This document shows positions 17,062 to 25,680 of a DNA stretch of 64,000 nucleotides, one piece after another. Position 1 is the stretch's first letter. Each line of letters opens with the position of its first letter. The stretch comes from Paenibacillus pectinilyticus (GTDB lineage: Bacteria; Bacillota; Bacilli; Paenibacillales; NBRC-103111). The stretch is from positions 372,380-436,379 of the forward strand of contig NZ_LYPC01000027.1 in assembly GCF_001700435.1 (NCBI RefSeq). Direction: 5' to 3'. The translations under genes were made by a program, and so were the position numbers. A model generated the notes under the pieces. The model ran no database searches and had not been told where the DNA came from. It saw nothing but the letters and a program-made list of their open reading frames with translations.

Positions 17062-17694
17062 GTGAATCAAACACTAGAGACATCAACACGTAAAGTGATT
17101 CTTTCCATGCTCAAAACGCAAGGACCGTTAAGTGTTCAGGATATGGCCAAACAGCTCGGGATCACGGAGATGGCCGTTCGAAGGCATATTCATTCGATGG
17201 AGAAGGATGATTTGTTAGAGGCGAAGCTAGTACGCCAAGCCATGGGTCGCCCTACAAGCGTGTATACGTTAGCTCCTCAAGCGGATGAATTATTTCCCAA
17301 GAAATATTTGCAGCTAACTTTAGATTTATTGGATGAGCTATTGGAAGACGAAGGTCAGGATAAGATTGACCGGCTCTTTGAAGGTAGACAGGATAAATTG
17401 GAAGCCCGCTATCGCCCTAGAATGCAAGCGAAGGATTTAGGTGCTCGCGTGGCTGAGTTAGCCCTCATTCAGAATGAGAATGGGTATATGGTTGAATGGT
17501 CAGATCTTGGCGATGACGGTTACGTGCTCAGCGAGCATAATTGCCCGATCACGCAGGTTGCGAATACGTTCCAGCAAGCATGCCAATGTGAGCTCGCGTT
17601 GTTCCGCAATTTGCTGGATGCGAATGTGGAACGTACCGAGTGTCTCGCCAAGGGTGCTAACAAATGTGTATATATGATTCGTCCAACGAAATAG
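17062..17694 (+). CDS. SufR-like HTH regulator with C-terminal cysteine cluster
   Basis: About 210 residues. An N-terminal winged helix (residues about 8-75, with LSVQDMAKQLGITEMAVRRHI) is followed by a helical linker and a C-terminal domain with five Cys: one in HNCP, two in ACQC, one in TEC and one in NKC. SufR and related regulators bind an iron-sulfur cluster through such residues and control Fe-S assembly genes. GTG at 17062 is preferred (AGGTGAG upstream) over ATG at 17026. No suf genes are in this window, so its targets are elsewhere. Confidence 0.8.
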   Translation: MNQTLETSTRKVILSMLKTQGPLSVQDMAKQLGITEMAVRRHIHSMEKDDLLEAKLVRQAMGRPTSVYTLAPQADELFPKKYLQLTLDLLDELLEDEGQDKIDRLFEGRQDKLEARYRPRMQAKDLGARVAELALIQNENGYMVEWSDLGDDGYVLSEHNCPITQVANTFQQACQCELALFRNLLDANVERTECLAKGANKCVYMIRPTK

Positions 17695-17705
17695 ATGAAA
17701 GTAAG

Positions 17706-17744
17706 GAGTTAAGTGGCTGCTATCAGCTGCTTAACTCTTTTTTT
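17706..17744 (+). terminator. Rho-independent terminator
   Basis: GAGTTAAG pairs with CTTAACTC around an inner GCTG/CAGC stem, followed by seven T residues, just after the SufR-like gene. Confidence 0.9.
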
Positions 17745-17899
17745 GTTTAGAAATTCCGCGTTAGTACCTTCAGCATACATTCAGTTCACTTTCATATAGG
17801 TATCAGCCTAATTTAAGTATGGCTTCAGCTTCGCGTTCTATACTTAGTTCTATCAACAACACGAAATCAAATAGCACGCAAGCGAAAGGCGGTAATCAT

Positions 17900-19186
17900 A
17901 TGAATGAAGATATGAACAAAGATGTGAACCATGAAATGAATAAAGATATGACTAACCTCATCAACTTGAATGATATAAAAGTAGACAATAAGCCGCGTGG
18001 CTCCAAAGTGAAACCGATGTTTGCAGCGTTTATGGCTGGCGCCGTCGTTGTCGGTGGTTTGATGTTCACATCGGATAAGATGAACCTGTTTGGATATGGC
18101 GCTCAAACCGTTCAGACTGGCGTCACAGCCGCATCAGCTAACTCGGCTGCTGCTGGTGTCACAACGGCATCCTTGAACCCTACAGGGACGAACAGTGTCT
18201 CTGCCATTGCCAAAGCAGCGAGTCCCGCTATTGTTAAGATTGAGACGAAAGTGAAACAAGCAAGCACAGGACAGAGCAGAAGAAATACACAGCAGCAAGG
18301 AACTGGGAGTGGAGATACCATTGAGAATGGAATTGGATCAGGCTTCGTTTTTGATGCGAGTGGATATATTCTAACGAATGAGCATGTGATTGATGGCGCG
18401 GACGAAATCGATGTCTATGTCCAAGGGTACGATAAACCGTTTACTGCTAAGCTGCTTGGAAGCAGCTATGATCTCGATTTAGCTGTGCTTAAAATTGAAG
18501 GTGACAAAGCTTTTCCAGCATTGAAACTAGGCAGCTCTAACGATACGCAAGTAGGGGATTGGCTTGTAGCGATCGGTAACCCCTATGACTTCGATTACTC
18601 TGTCACAACAGGTGTATTAAGTGCGAAAGAACGTGAGATCAGCATTGATGACGAACAAGGCACACGCAATTACAAGCATTTGCTGCAAACGGACACCGCG
18701 ATTAACCCTGGTAACTCTGGCGGACCCCTGCTGAATATGAATGGTGAGGTCATCGGCATTAACACGGCTGTTAACTCGGAAGCACAGGGAATGGGCTTTG
18801 CGATTCCAACCAGCACAATTAGTTCTGTTGTGGATAAGTTGAAAAACAACGAAACGATCCCGAAAGCACCTGCACCATACCTGGGCGTTTCCTTGCAAAA
18901 CATTACCAATGATATGCTGCAAGACTTGCAAATTAACAGTACGAAAGGTGCGGTAGTAGCCGAAGTCGTGCCAGGCACACCTGCATTCGAAGCGGGCATT
19001 CGTCAATACGACGTCATTGTAAATGTGAATGGAACAGCGATTTCAACCACAGATGACATAACCAAAGCTGTTCAAGCAGCGGCAGTCGGTGATGAGATGA
19101 AAGTTACAATCTCGCGTGATGGTCAAACCAAAGATATCACGGTCAAAGTAGGAGATAAAAACGCAGCAACAAGCCTTCAAGGTTAA
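17900..19186 (+). CDS. HtrA/DegP-like serine protease with PDZ domain
   Basis: About 428 residues. A cytoplasmic N-terminal tail rich in Asn, Asp and Met is followed by one membrane helix (about 35-55), a Ser/Thr/Ala-rich linker, the trypsin-like domain with catalytic His (near 161, TNEHVIDG), Asp (near 191, DLDLAVLKI) and Ser (near 272, NPGNSGGPL), and one C-terminal PDZ domain (about 320-420). It is anchored outside the cell and degrades misfolded exported proteins. The start ATG at 17900 has AAGGCGG upstream; an in-frame ATG at 17819 has none. A CssRS-type control would be expected in Bacillales, but no site was proven here. Confidence 0.93.
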   Translation: MNEDMNKDVNHEMNKDMTNLINLNDIKVDNKPRGSKVKPMFAAFMAGAVVVGGLMFTSDKMNLFGYGAQTVQTGVTAASANSAAAGVTTASLNPTGTNSVSAIAKAASPAIVKIETKVKQASTGQSRRNTQQQGTGSGDTIENGIGSGFVFDASGYILTNEHVIDGADEIDVYVQGYDKPFTAKLLGSSYDLDLAVLKIEGDKAFPALKLGSSNDTQVGDWLVAIGNPYDFDYSVTTGVLSAKEREISIDDEQGTRNYKHLLQTDTAINPGNSGGPLLNMNGEVIGINTAVNSEAQGMGFAIPTSTISSVVDKLKNNETIPKAPAPYLGVSLQNITNDMLQDLQINSTKGAVVAEVVPGTPAFEAGIRQYDVIVNVNGTAISTTDDITKAVQAAAVGDEMKVTISRDGQTKDITVKVGDKNAATSLQG

Positions 19187-19251
19187 TCATGTAAATGAAT
19201 ATAGATAAAGTAATACATGTAGCCGACGCGGCGCACATGTCATTACGAAGA

Positions 19252-19285
19252 ACGGAGCCACGCATATTTTGCGGGCTCCGTTTTG
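19252..19285 (+). terminator. Rho-independent terminator after htrA-like gene
   Basis: ACGGAGCC pairs with GGCTCCGT, extended by an inner CGCA/TGCG stem, followed by a T run. A second, imperfect inverted repeat (ACATGT arms, 19214-19240) lies just before it. Confidence 0.85.
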
Positions 19286-19315
19286 GCATTCATATTTTTA
19301 AGCTTCGGCTTAAGC

Positions 19316-19951
19316 TTAATTCCTAGACGCAGCTAGCAATTGAACAGCTTTGTCTGTGATCCAGCCGAAATTGCCTGCTTCGATTTCCTTTAAATTAATA
19401 AGCGAGCCGCCTATCCCTAAACCATAACAGCCAATCTCGATGAATTGCTTGATATTCCCCTCTGTTACGCCTCCGACTGCCATCATTGGGATTTTGTCCA
19501 GAGGTCCCATCAATTCCTTGATATAGGGCAGCCCCAAGCTTGCGCTTGGGAAAATTTTGACGGCTGTAGCCCCGGCTTTCCACGCCTTCACGACTTCTGT
19601 TGGTGTCATCGCACCTGGGAAGATCGGAACACCTTCTTGACTCGACCAACGAATGACCTCTTCATCCAAATTCGGTGTGACAAGGAAAGAAGCGCCAGCC
19701 AGAACAGCTTGCTTCGCATCATCTAGATCTAGGACAGTGCCAGCTCCGATAAACATGCGATCTCCCCATTGCTGCTGCAGTTTATGAATCATGGGCAGTG
19801 CACCAACTGTATTCAATGTGACTTCCATGACCGTAACGCCGCCCTTGAAAAGGGCTTCAGCTACGGATAGAATGTGTTCTTCTTTGACGCCGCGGACGAT
19901 GGCCATAATACGGGTACGTTCAATTTCTTGAATGCCTTGTTCTCGATTCAT
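19316..19951 (-). CDS. eda: KDPG/KHG aldolase
   Basis: 211 residues, full length. Class I aldolase of the Entner-Doudoroff pathway and related uronate routes: it splits 2-keto-3-deoxy-6-phosphogluconate into pyruvate and glyceraldehyde 3-phosphate. The Schiff-base Lys is near residue 133 (AVKIFPSAS), the catalytic Glu near 43 (EVTLN), and GAGTV and TPNLDE are in place. AGGGGA precedes ATG. No KDG kinase (kdgK) or uronate genes are beside it, so it seems to be a stand-alone copy. Confidence 0.93.
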   Translation of the reverse strand: MNREQGIQEIERTRIMAIVRGVKEEHILSVAEALFKGGVTVMEVTLNTVGALPMIHKLQQQWGDRMFIGAGTVLDLDDAKQAVLAGASFLVTPNLDEEVIRWSSQEGVPIFPGAMTPTEVVKAWKAGATAVKIFPSASLGLPYIKELMGPLDKIPMMAVGGVTEGNIKQFIEIGCYGLGIGGSLINLKEIEAGNFGWITDKAVQLLAASRN

Positions 19952-20130
19952 TGTAAGATTCCCCTAACTTGTTTCCATTCATTTGAGTTTTATTATGACA
20001 GGTTCCAGAAATTTTTCCAGTAACTTTGTGTCAAAACGAGCCCATGCTGCCTATACTGTAGTAATTCATAGGCATTCGTCTAGAAGCCTCATCATCCTTC
20101 ACAGCTTTCAGCGCTTAGGAGGTGCCCATT

Positions 20131-20568
20131 ATGACATGGACAGAGATTAGTATCGTCAGCGTGGCTGCTGCTGTGTTAGTGCTTATTGCGTTCACCGTAC
20201 GCTTGTTTATCACGGCAACACGAACGCTGCACCTGTTAGGGGACACAATTGTGGAAGTCAAACAACAGGCCGTTCAAACAACTGAGCAAGCGGAGAATCT
20301 AATTAAGCAAATAGGGCAGTTTACGGAAGAGGTACATTTACAACTCCTTGCGTTAGAGCCGAGTATCCAGTCGGTCGAAAAAGCAGGGGCGGCTGTAGGG
20401 GAAGTCGCTTCCACGCTGCGCAAGGCCACACGCATGGTGAATGAGTCGATGCTCGGTGCGGAAAAGGTTATACATACGCACCAGAAGCGTATTTATGACG
20501 CCATGGAATGGGCAACGACAGGATTTGAACTGTGGCAGCGTTGGAAGGCGCATCGGAATGCGAAATAG
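20131..20568 (+). CDS. DUF948 domain protein
   Basis: 145 residues: one N-terminal membrane helix (about 8-30) and a long amphipathic helical region with many Gln, Glu and Val, as in DUF948 proteins (general stress protein group). ATG at 20131 follows AGGAGG with a 7-base spacer. The next gene, a YtxH protein, starts 24 bases after its stop; DUF948 and YtxH proteins commonly travel together, and in B. subtilis ytxG-ytxH are stress induced. Confidence 0.88.
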   Translation: MTWTEISIVSVAAAVLVLIAFTVRLFITATRTLHLLGDTIVEVKQQAVQTTEQAENLIKQIGQFTEEVHLQLLALEPSIQSVEKAGAAVGEVASTLRKATRMVNESMLGAEKVIHTHQKRIYDAMEWATTGFELWQRWKAHRNAK

Positions 20569-20591
20569 GAACAATAAGGAGTGTGTTTACG

Positions 20592-20960
20592 ATGTCTAAT
20601 GCAAAAAAAGGTAAAGATCTTCTCATCGGTGCTGTTGTCGGTGGTGTCGTTGGAGCGGCAGCTGCGCTGCTATTCGCACCAAAGTCTGGTCGTGAGCTGC
20701 GCAGTGATATCGCTGAAGGAGCTGTTGCGGTGACGGATAAAACGGTTCAGTTAGCTACGACAGTTGGCCAAAAAACGCAAGCTGCTGCCAAAACAGTGAG
20801 CACAACAACGTCTGAACTTGTAGGTAAAGCCAAAGATACAGCAGCAAATGTGGTTGAGACGGTTCGCTCATGGAAAGAAACGAAATCGGTGGATGAAGTT
20901 CTGGATGAAATAGAGGCATCAGGTGCCGCGGAAGACTTAGTGATTATAGGTAACCGCTAA
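20592..20960 (+). CDS. YtxH domain protein
   Basis: 122 residues. The N-terminal glycine/alanine-rich membrane segment followed by LFAPKSGRELRSD is the YtxH signature; the rest is Ala/Thr-rich helical. AAGGAGTG stands before ATG at 20592; the frame continues upstream into the DUF948 gene, but that extension is only frame overlap. Likely a general-stress membrane protein working with the preceding gene. Confidence 0.9.
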   Translation: MSNAKKGKDLLIGAVVGGVVGAAAALLFAPKSGRELRSDIAEGAVAVTDKTVQLATTVGQKTQAAAKTVSTTTSELVGKAKDTAANVVETVRSWKETKSVDEVLDEIEASGAAEDLVIIGNR

Positions 20961-20970
20961 GATTTGAATA

Positions 20971-21013
20971 AAAAAGCAGTGTGCCTTTTATCGACGGCAC
21001 GCTGCTTTTTCCA
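20971..21013. terminator. Bidirectional terminator
   Basis: AAAAAGCAGTGTGCC pairs with GGCACGCTGCTTTTT; T or A runs on both sides serve the convergent YtxH and NAGPA-domain genes. Confidence 0.9.
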
Positions 21014-21018
21014 TTTAT

Positions 21019-22134
21019 TTACCACTTAGAAGGGTCGATTTTACTGATATCCAGCCCTTCCCATACGTTCTTGATCACGGCTGTTTCCGGATGGTCGAAA
21101 AGGAGCCATGCTGTAGGAAGGTAACGTTCCCCATATTCGCTGGATGGTTTATTGATAATAGCATTGTTATGGACGAGCACCGTTGAGGCACCGCCGTCTA
21201 GATTCGCGGCAGTAATCGCATCATGTGCAAGGAAAATTTGTTGTACATCATAGAGGGTTGCCCCGATACTATGCGTTTGTCTGCCATCAATAATGGCAAA
21301 CAGAATGGAGCCATCTTTCGTTTGGGCCATGCACGTCCGCGGCGCGATCCCCCAGCCATCGGCTTGGCTCTTGATTTGTCCGACACCGTTCACGATGAAT
21401 CGCGGAGAGAAGGAGACCGCTTCTTGCACACCCATCTCAAGCAGCTCGGATACTTTGTATTTCCCAGCGATCATCCGGCCTTGCTTATCGATCCCTACGA
21501 CCTGCACAGAACCATTCATGCCTTTATCATTGTAGAAGATTTTGCCGCCAGAGATCACGACGCCTTCCGGTTGAAAACCATTGCCTTCCCAATTCGGATC
21601 GATAAAGCCGCCGCCGTTTACGCCTAGAATAGCGTCTGTGCGTTTGACCATAGAGGTGACCTTTTCTCCTTTGCCCACTTTGTCCGGTACGCCAATACGC
21701 AGCTTGGTGGGATCTGAGATCGTGACCAGCTGGCCTTTAAAGTTGTTGCCTGAAATCGGCTCAATGGTCACTAATTCTTTTTTGCCGGTAACAGGAGCTT
21801 CTGAGGGCTTAGGTTGAACGTCTACGAGCCCCAAATCTTTCTCAGCGCCCATATCATCGAAGCTCTTGGAGTACGCCTCAACACGTTTTTGCAATTCCGG
21901 TGTACCGATTAAATATTTGGCCCAATCGCGGTGCTGTGTCGTGATCAAGGTATCTGCCATCATAAAACGCAAGCTCGAGCCGGATGCACTCAGAAAAAAC
22001 CAACATAAACCTATAATAGCGAGTAAAGTGAAGCTTAACAGTGTATAGCCAAAAAAACGAAGTCCCTTAGATTTCTTGCGCTTTACGCGCGTCTGCCTGG
22101 TTATCTGTCGGGAGGTTGTTGGTTGAACAGCCAT
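21019..22134 (-). CDS. Phosphodiester glycosidase family (NAGPA/DUF2233) protein, membrane anchored
   Basis: About 371 residues: a basic cytoplasmic N-terminus (RVKRKKSKG), one membrane helix (about 28-50), then an extracytoplasmic NAGPA domain with GVNGGGFIDP, FAIIDGRQ and NLDGGASTVL. The family includes the enzyme that uncovers mannose 6-phosphate in animals; bacterial members are often linked to exopolysaccharide or sugar-phosphate diester cleavage. The start is ATG at 22134 with GAGAGGAAAG upstream; a TTG further upstream at 22167 is less likely. Confidence 0.88.
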   Translation of the reverse strand: MAVQPTTSRQITRQTRVKRKKSKGLRFFGYTLLSFTLLAIIGLCWFFLSASGSSLRFMMADTLITTQHRDWAKYLIGTPELQKRVEAYSKSFDDMGAEKDLGLVDVQPKPSEAPVTGKKELVTIEPISGNNFKGQLVTISDPTKLRIGVPDKVGKGEKVTSMVKRTDAILGVNGGGFIDPNWEGNGFQPEGVVISGGKIFYNDKGMNGSVQVVGIDKQGRMIAGKYKVSELLEMGVQEAVSFSPRFIVNGVGQIKSQADGWGIAPRTCMAQTKDGSILFAIIDGRQTHSIGATLYDVQQIFLAHDAITAANLDGGASTVLVHNNAIINKPSSEYGERYLPTAWLLFDHPETAVIKNVWEGLDISKIDPSKW

Positions 22135-22197
22135 GGTACGACATCTTTCCTCTCTTACGCTAATCAAGCCATATCGTCATCTAATAAGACGAAAAGA

Positions 22198-22243
22198 AAG
22201 GAGAAAAGGTTTCAGAATATCCTGAACTTTTCTCCTTTTTTTG
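22198..22243. terminator. Hairpin terminator below the XRE regulator
   Basis: GGAGAAAAG pairs with CTTTTCTCC, with an inner TTCAG/CTGAA stem, and T-rich sequence on both strands. Confidence 0.8.
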
Positions 22244-22250
22244 TAAAAAT

Positions 22251-22913
22251 TTATACGTGTCCTTTGATAGGAGCTAGAAGGGAGTCATTGACTCGGCTGC
22301 GATCGAAGTGAAATTCGAGGTCGTTTCCTGTATGACGGGCAACTGTTTTCAAGAGCAGATCATGGTATTTCTTTTGCCGAAATGCCGCGATAGTCACACT
22401 TACACTCACCCCTAGGGGGTCGAAATAAAGTTTGCCTTCTGAAGCATTGTACTTCTGTACATGAGATAAATTGACGAATAAATCAGCATCCATTTTCTTA
22501 AAGCCATGTACTTCTAATTGGTCGAGAAAATGACTAAAGTCGAGTAGGGATTGCATCGGCAGCTTGCGGTTGCCAAGTCTTGTATGATACGTCAGTTCCG
22601 TGGAACTAATTTCAATAAAGAGAATGTCTTCCATAGGAAGAGTCAGCGGCGTATTCGACTCGGTTACTGTCTCTTTTTCAAGATAGCCGGCTTTCTCCAT
22701 GAGATCTGTATATGAAAACTTATAGGCGTCCGACAATTTTTTTAAAGTGACAGGGGATGGTTTAATCTTTTCATTCGTTGAGCGATTTCGCTCTAATTCC
22801 AAATCTCTTATATAGGCATGGGAAAGTCCACTCTTAGAGGCCGCTTCACGTAAGGACATTTTCCCTCGTAAGCTCTCCAAAAACTTTCCGAATCCTTCAA
22901 ATTGCTTCATCAT
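22251..22913 (-). CDS. XRE-type helix-turn-helix regulator
   Basis: About 220 residues. The N-terminal helix-turn-helix (about 8-70) contains MSLREAASKSGLSHAYIRDLE; the remainder has no recognised sensor domain. GGAGGG stands 7 bases before ATG at 22913, and the next codon is also ATG. A SinR/CwpR-like role is possible but not shown. Divergent from bdbC with about 200 bases between them. Confidence 0.85.
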   Translation of the reverse strand: MMKQFEGFGKFLESLRGKMSLREAASKSGLSHAYIRDLELERNRSTNEKIKPSPVTLKKLSDAYKFSYTDLMEKAGYLEKETVTESNTPLTLPMEDILFIEISSTELTYHTRLGNRKLPMQSLLDFSHFLDQLEVHGFKKMDADLFVNLSHVQKYNASEGKLYFDPLGVSVSVTIAAFRQKKYHDLLLKTVARHTGNDLEFHFDRSRVNDSLLAPIKGHV

Positions 22914-23120
22914 AGGAATCCCTCCGTATGTTAATTGTAATTGAATTTGCACAAAATAGAAACGTTCGTAGTACGTATTGGTGCTAATTACCTGAGTTGT
23001 CAGCCATCATTTTATAGTATTCGTAAGCAAATCGAAGATTTAGTAGGTCGAGAGAATCAATCCCGTGACATCTTTCCACTCTTTTTTTATAATAGGATAG
23101 AAGAAAGGGGATGAATTGAA

Positions 23121-23540
23121 ATGTCCAAAAAATGGTTCCGCGACAACGGCATGCATCTCTCTTGGCTTGTAGCGCTAGTTGCAACGCTTGGAAGCTTATA
23201 TTTCTCGGAAATTATGCATTTTGCACCGTGTAAATTGTGCTGGTATCAACGTATTCTCATGTACCCATTAGTCATTATTCTAGGAATTGCAGCGGTGCGT
23301 AGAGACTACAAACTAACCATTTATGTACTGCCGTTAACGATCTGGGGAGCATGTATTTCTGTCTACCACATTTTATTGCAAATGGGTGTTTTCAAAGAGT
23401 CCGGCACAGGGTGCGGCCCCATTGCTTGTGATACCGACTACATAAACTGGCTTGGTTTTATTACGATTCCGATGTTGGCAGGGACTGCGTTCCTCCTCAT
23501 TACAATCTTACAATTCTTGACGTATCGCGCTACGAAATAA
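23121..23540 (+). CDS. bdbC: Disulfide oxidoreductase, DsbB/BdbC family
   Basis: 139 residues, four membrane helices. The first Cys pair, CKLC, follows the first helix, and the second pair lies in the external loop (GCGPIAC). BdbC re-oxidises thiol-disulfide oxidoreductases of the BdbD type with quinone as acceptor. No bdbD is adjacent. AAGGGGATG precedes the start with a TATAAT-like box further upstream. Confidence 0.92.
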   Translation: MSKKWFRDNGMHLSWLVALVATLGSLYFSEIMHFAPCKLCWYQRILMYPLVIILGIAAVRRDYKLTIYVLPLTIWGACISVYHILLQMGVFKESGTGCGPIACDTDYINWLGFITIPMLAGTAFLLITILQFLTYRATK

Positions 23541-23629
23541 CATCCGCGAGTCGATAAGTAGGCAGGTATTTTGTCAGTCACTGTCGAATGGAAAGAGCAA
23601 GAGTTCATTTCCTAACGAGGTGTTATCTG

Positions 23630-24631
23630 ATGACAAATTCTACCAGAAATGCTGCACTGCTGATCATATTGAGCGTAACCTTGGTCGGTTGTGCAGACAT
23701 AAGCCTATCACCCCCTGTTGGTAATCCAGCCGCAACTCCGGCCGCGCCAACGCCAACAGCTCCTCAAATCTCTCCAACTCCGACGCCTAAGCCATCTAGT
23801 ACGCCCAAACCGACAGATACACCGATAGCAACACATCAATCTACGCCTGAGCCAACGAAGACGCCTGCAACAGCGGCGCCAACCGCCACACCGAAACCAG
23901 TGATAAAGGAAGACACGGCCAAAGCTAAGGCTTTGCCGGCTGATCGAACACCTTATTCTTGGTACTATATGAAGAAAAAAACAGGTCAGGTTCCTGATTT
24001 TCCGAAAGAAACCAAATCGTTCAGTGCCGATCAGAAAGCGGTCTGGGTAGGCACGGGTAAAAAGGTGTATTTAACCATAGATGCAGGGGGACCCCTCATC
24101 GAGGTTGACCTCATGCTGAAATCTTTGAAAGCGAATGGTGTCAAAGCCAATTTCTTTATTACTGGCAATAACATCAAGAAGAATCCCGATTATTTGAAAA
24201 GAATTGTAGCGGACGGGCACTTCGTAGCTAACCATACGATGACGCATACAGACTTCAACGATTTAACAGACGATCAAATTCGCAAAGAAGTTACAGATTT
24301 TGAAGTTTTATATAAACAAATTACGGGAAAGGAAGTTGGGAAATATTTCCGGTTCCCCTATGGTCACTACAATCCTCATAACTTAAGCTTAGTTTCCGGT
24401 ATGGGCTACACCTCTGTTTTCTGGTCAACCGCTATGCGCGACTGGGAACCAAGAGCGAACGGCGCGGAGGATCCCTATAACGACATTATGAATAATCTGC
24501 ATGATGGGAATGTCATCTTAATGCATCAAGGGTCGGAAGAAAACATGCAGGCGCTAGATCGGATTTGTAAGGAAATTATCAAAAGAGGTTATGAATTCGG
24601 ACTTGTTACGGATCTTCAGCCTAAAAAGTAA
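23630..24631 (+). CDS. Polysaccharide deacetylase lipoprotein (NodB domain)
   Basis: About 333 residues. A lipoprotein signal peptide ends in LVGC; a Pro/Thr-rich linker with repeated TPxPTP units (about 30-95) probably spans the cell wall. The NodB domain has the His pair ANHTMTH, RFPYGHY and LMHQG. Motif 1, normally TFDDGP, reads TIDAGG: the first Asp is kept but the second, a metal ligand, is Ala. Deacetylases of the PdaA branch also depart from DD here. The likely substrate is peptidoglycan. GAGGTG precedes ATG at 23630. About 110 bases separate it from the racemase gene. Confidence 0.88.
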   Translation: MTNSTRNAALLIILSVTLVGCADISLSPPVGNPAATPAAPTPTAPQISPTPTPKPSSTPKPTDTPIATHQSTPEPTKTPATAAPTATPKPVIKEDTAKAKALPADRTPYSWYYMKKKTGQVPDFPKETKSFSADQKAVWVGTGKKVYLTIDAGGPLIEVDLMLKSLKANGVKANFFITGNNIKKNPDYLKRIVADGHFVANHTMTHTDFNDLTDDQIRKEVTDFEVLYKQITGKEVGKYFRFPYGHYNPHNLSLVSGMGYTSVFWSTAMRDWEPRANGAEDPYNDIMNNLHDGNVILMHQGSEENMQALDRICKEIIKRGYEFGLVTDLQPKK

Positions 24632-24742
24632 GGAGAATGGGAGCAAAACTGGTTTAGTACCGTTGGTACCTTTGAGCTTGTCCGCACATATTCTAACCAT
24701 GTGGTTTATTAATTTATTAACCGGCAAAGGAAGCGGATATGT

Positions 24743-25552
24743 GTGCAGCAAGCGATAGCCGTACTGGACTCCGGAGTCGGAGGATTGACTGTAGTAAAAG
24801 AAGTGATGAGACAGCTGCCGCATGAAAAAGTCATTTATTTTGGAGATACGGCCAGGAGTCCATATGGCCCCCGAGCTGCAAGTGAAGTTCGTCACTTTAC
24901 ACGTCAAATCGTAGATTACTTACTTCAATTTAATCCCAAAATGATTGTTATTGCCTGTAATACGGCCACTGCTGTCGCGATCGAAGACATTCGTGCTCGT
25001 GTCTCGATCCCTGTTGTAGGTGTTATATCTCCAGGGGCAAGAGCGGCAATCAAATCGACACGGAGTGGTATGATTGGTGTCATAGGAACGGACGGAACCA
25101 TACGCAGTCAAGCGTATGAAACAGCATTAAAGATGATATCCCCGGACATCCGTGTTTACAGCGAAGCTTGTCCGTTGTTAGCTCCATTTGTGGAGCGAGG
25201 GCTTTTTAGCAGTGAAAGTGCATACGATGTCGTGGAACAATCCTTATCGCCGTTGAGAGGAAAGCCTATAGATTGCTTAATCTTAGGCTGTACGCATTAT
25301 CCTTTTCTGACAGAGTCGATCTCACAGGTCATGGGTCCCGAGGTAGCCTTAATTTCATCGGCGGAAGAGACGGCAAGAGATATTAGCACGATCCTGCAGC
25401 AGCGAGGCCTACTTTCGAATTCGAGTGAAATGCCAGTTCATCAGTTTTTCTGCAGTGGCGAACCTGTGGTGTTCAAGCAAATCGCACTGAGTTGGCTCAA
25501 GGATCAAATTGCCCTTAAGCCTGTTGTATGGCAGATACCTAGTATTATATAA
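24743..25552 (+). CDS. racE: Glutamate racemase
   Basis: 269 residues with a GTG start. Catalytic Cys residues are in ACNTAT (near residue 74) and LGCTHYP (near 185); DSGVGGLTV and GDTARSPYG are the substrate-binding motifs. It makes D-glutamate for peptidoglycan stem peptides. It lies between two genes that also point to wall metabolism (deacetylase and an M14 peptidase of the type that cuts gamma-D-Glu-diamino acid bonds). Confidence 0.95.
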   Translation: MQQAIAVLDSGVGGLTVVKEVMRQLPHEKVIYFGDTARSPYGPRAASEVRHFTRQIVDYLLQFNPKMIVIACNTATAVAIEDIRARVSIPVVGVISPGARAAIKSTRSGMIGVIGTDGTIRSQAYETALKMISPDIRVYSEACPLLAPFVERGLFSSESAYDVVEQSLSPLRGKPIDCLILGCTHYPFLTESISQVMGPEVALISSAEETARDISTILQQRGLLSNSSEMPVHQFFCSGEPVVFKQIALSWLKDQIALKPVVWQIPSII

Positions 25553-25560
25553 AGAGCGAG

Positions 25561-25587
25561 AATAGACCCTCAGGGGTCTATTTTTAT
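25561..25587 (+). terminator. Rho-independent terminator after racE
   Basis: Stem AATAGACCC/GGGTCTATT with a 4-base loop followed by T-rich sequence. Confidence 0.9.
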
Positions 25588-25680
25588 TTCCACAGGCAGT
25601 TGAGGCGTACCGCATGATTTGTGCCCTATAGGCATAAGAATAGCCATACAAGAGATGCAGAAAGCTGTGAGGTGATTGAT

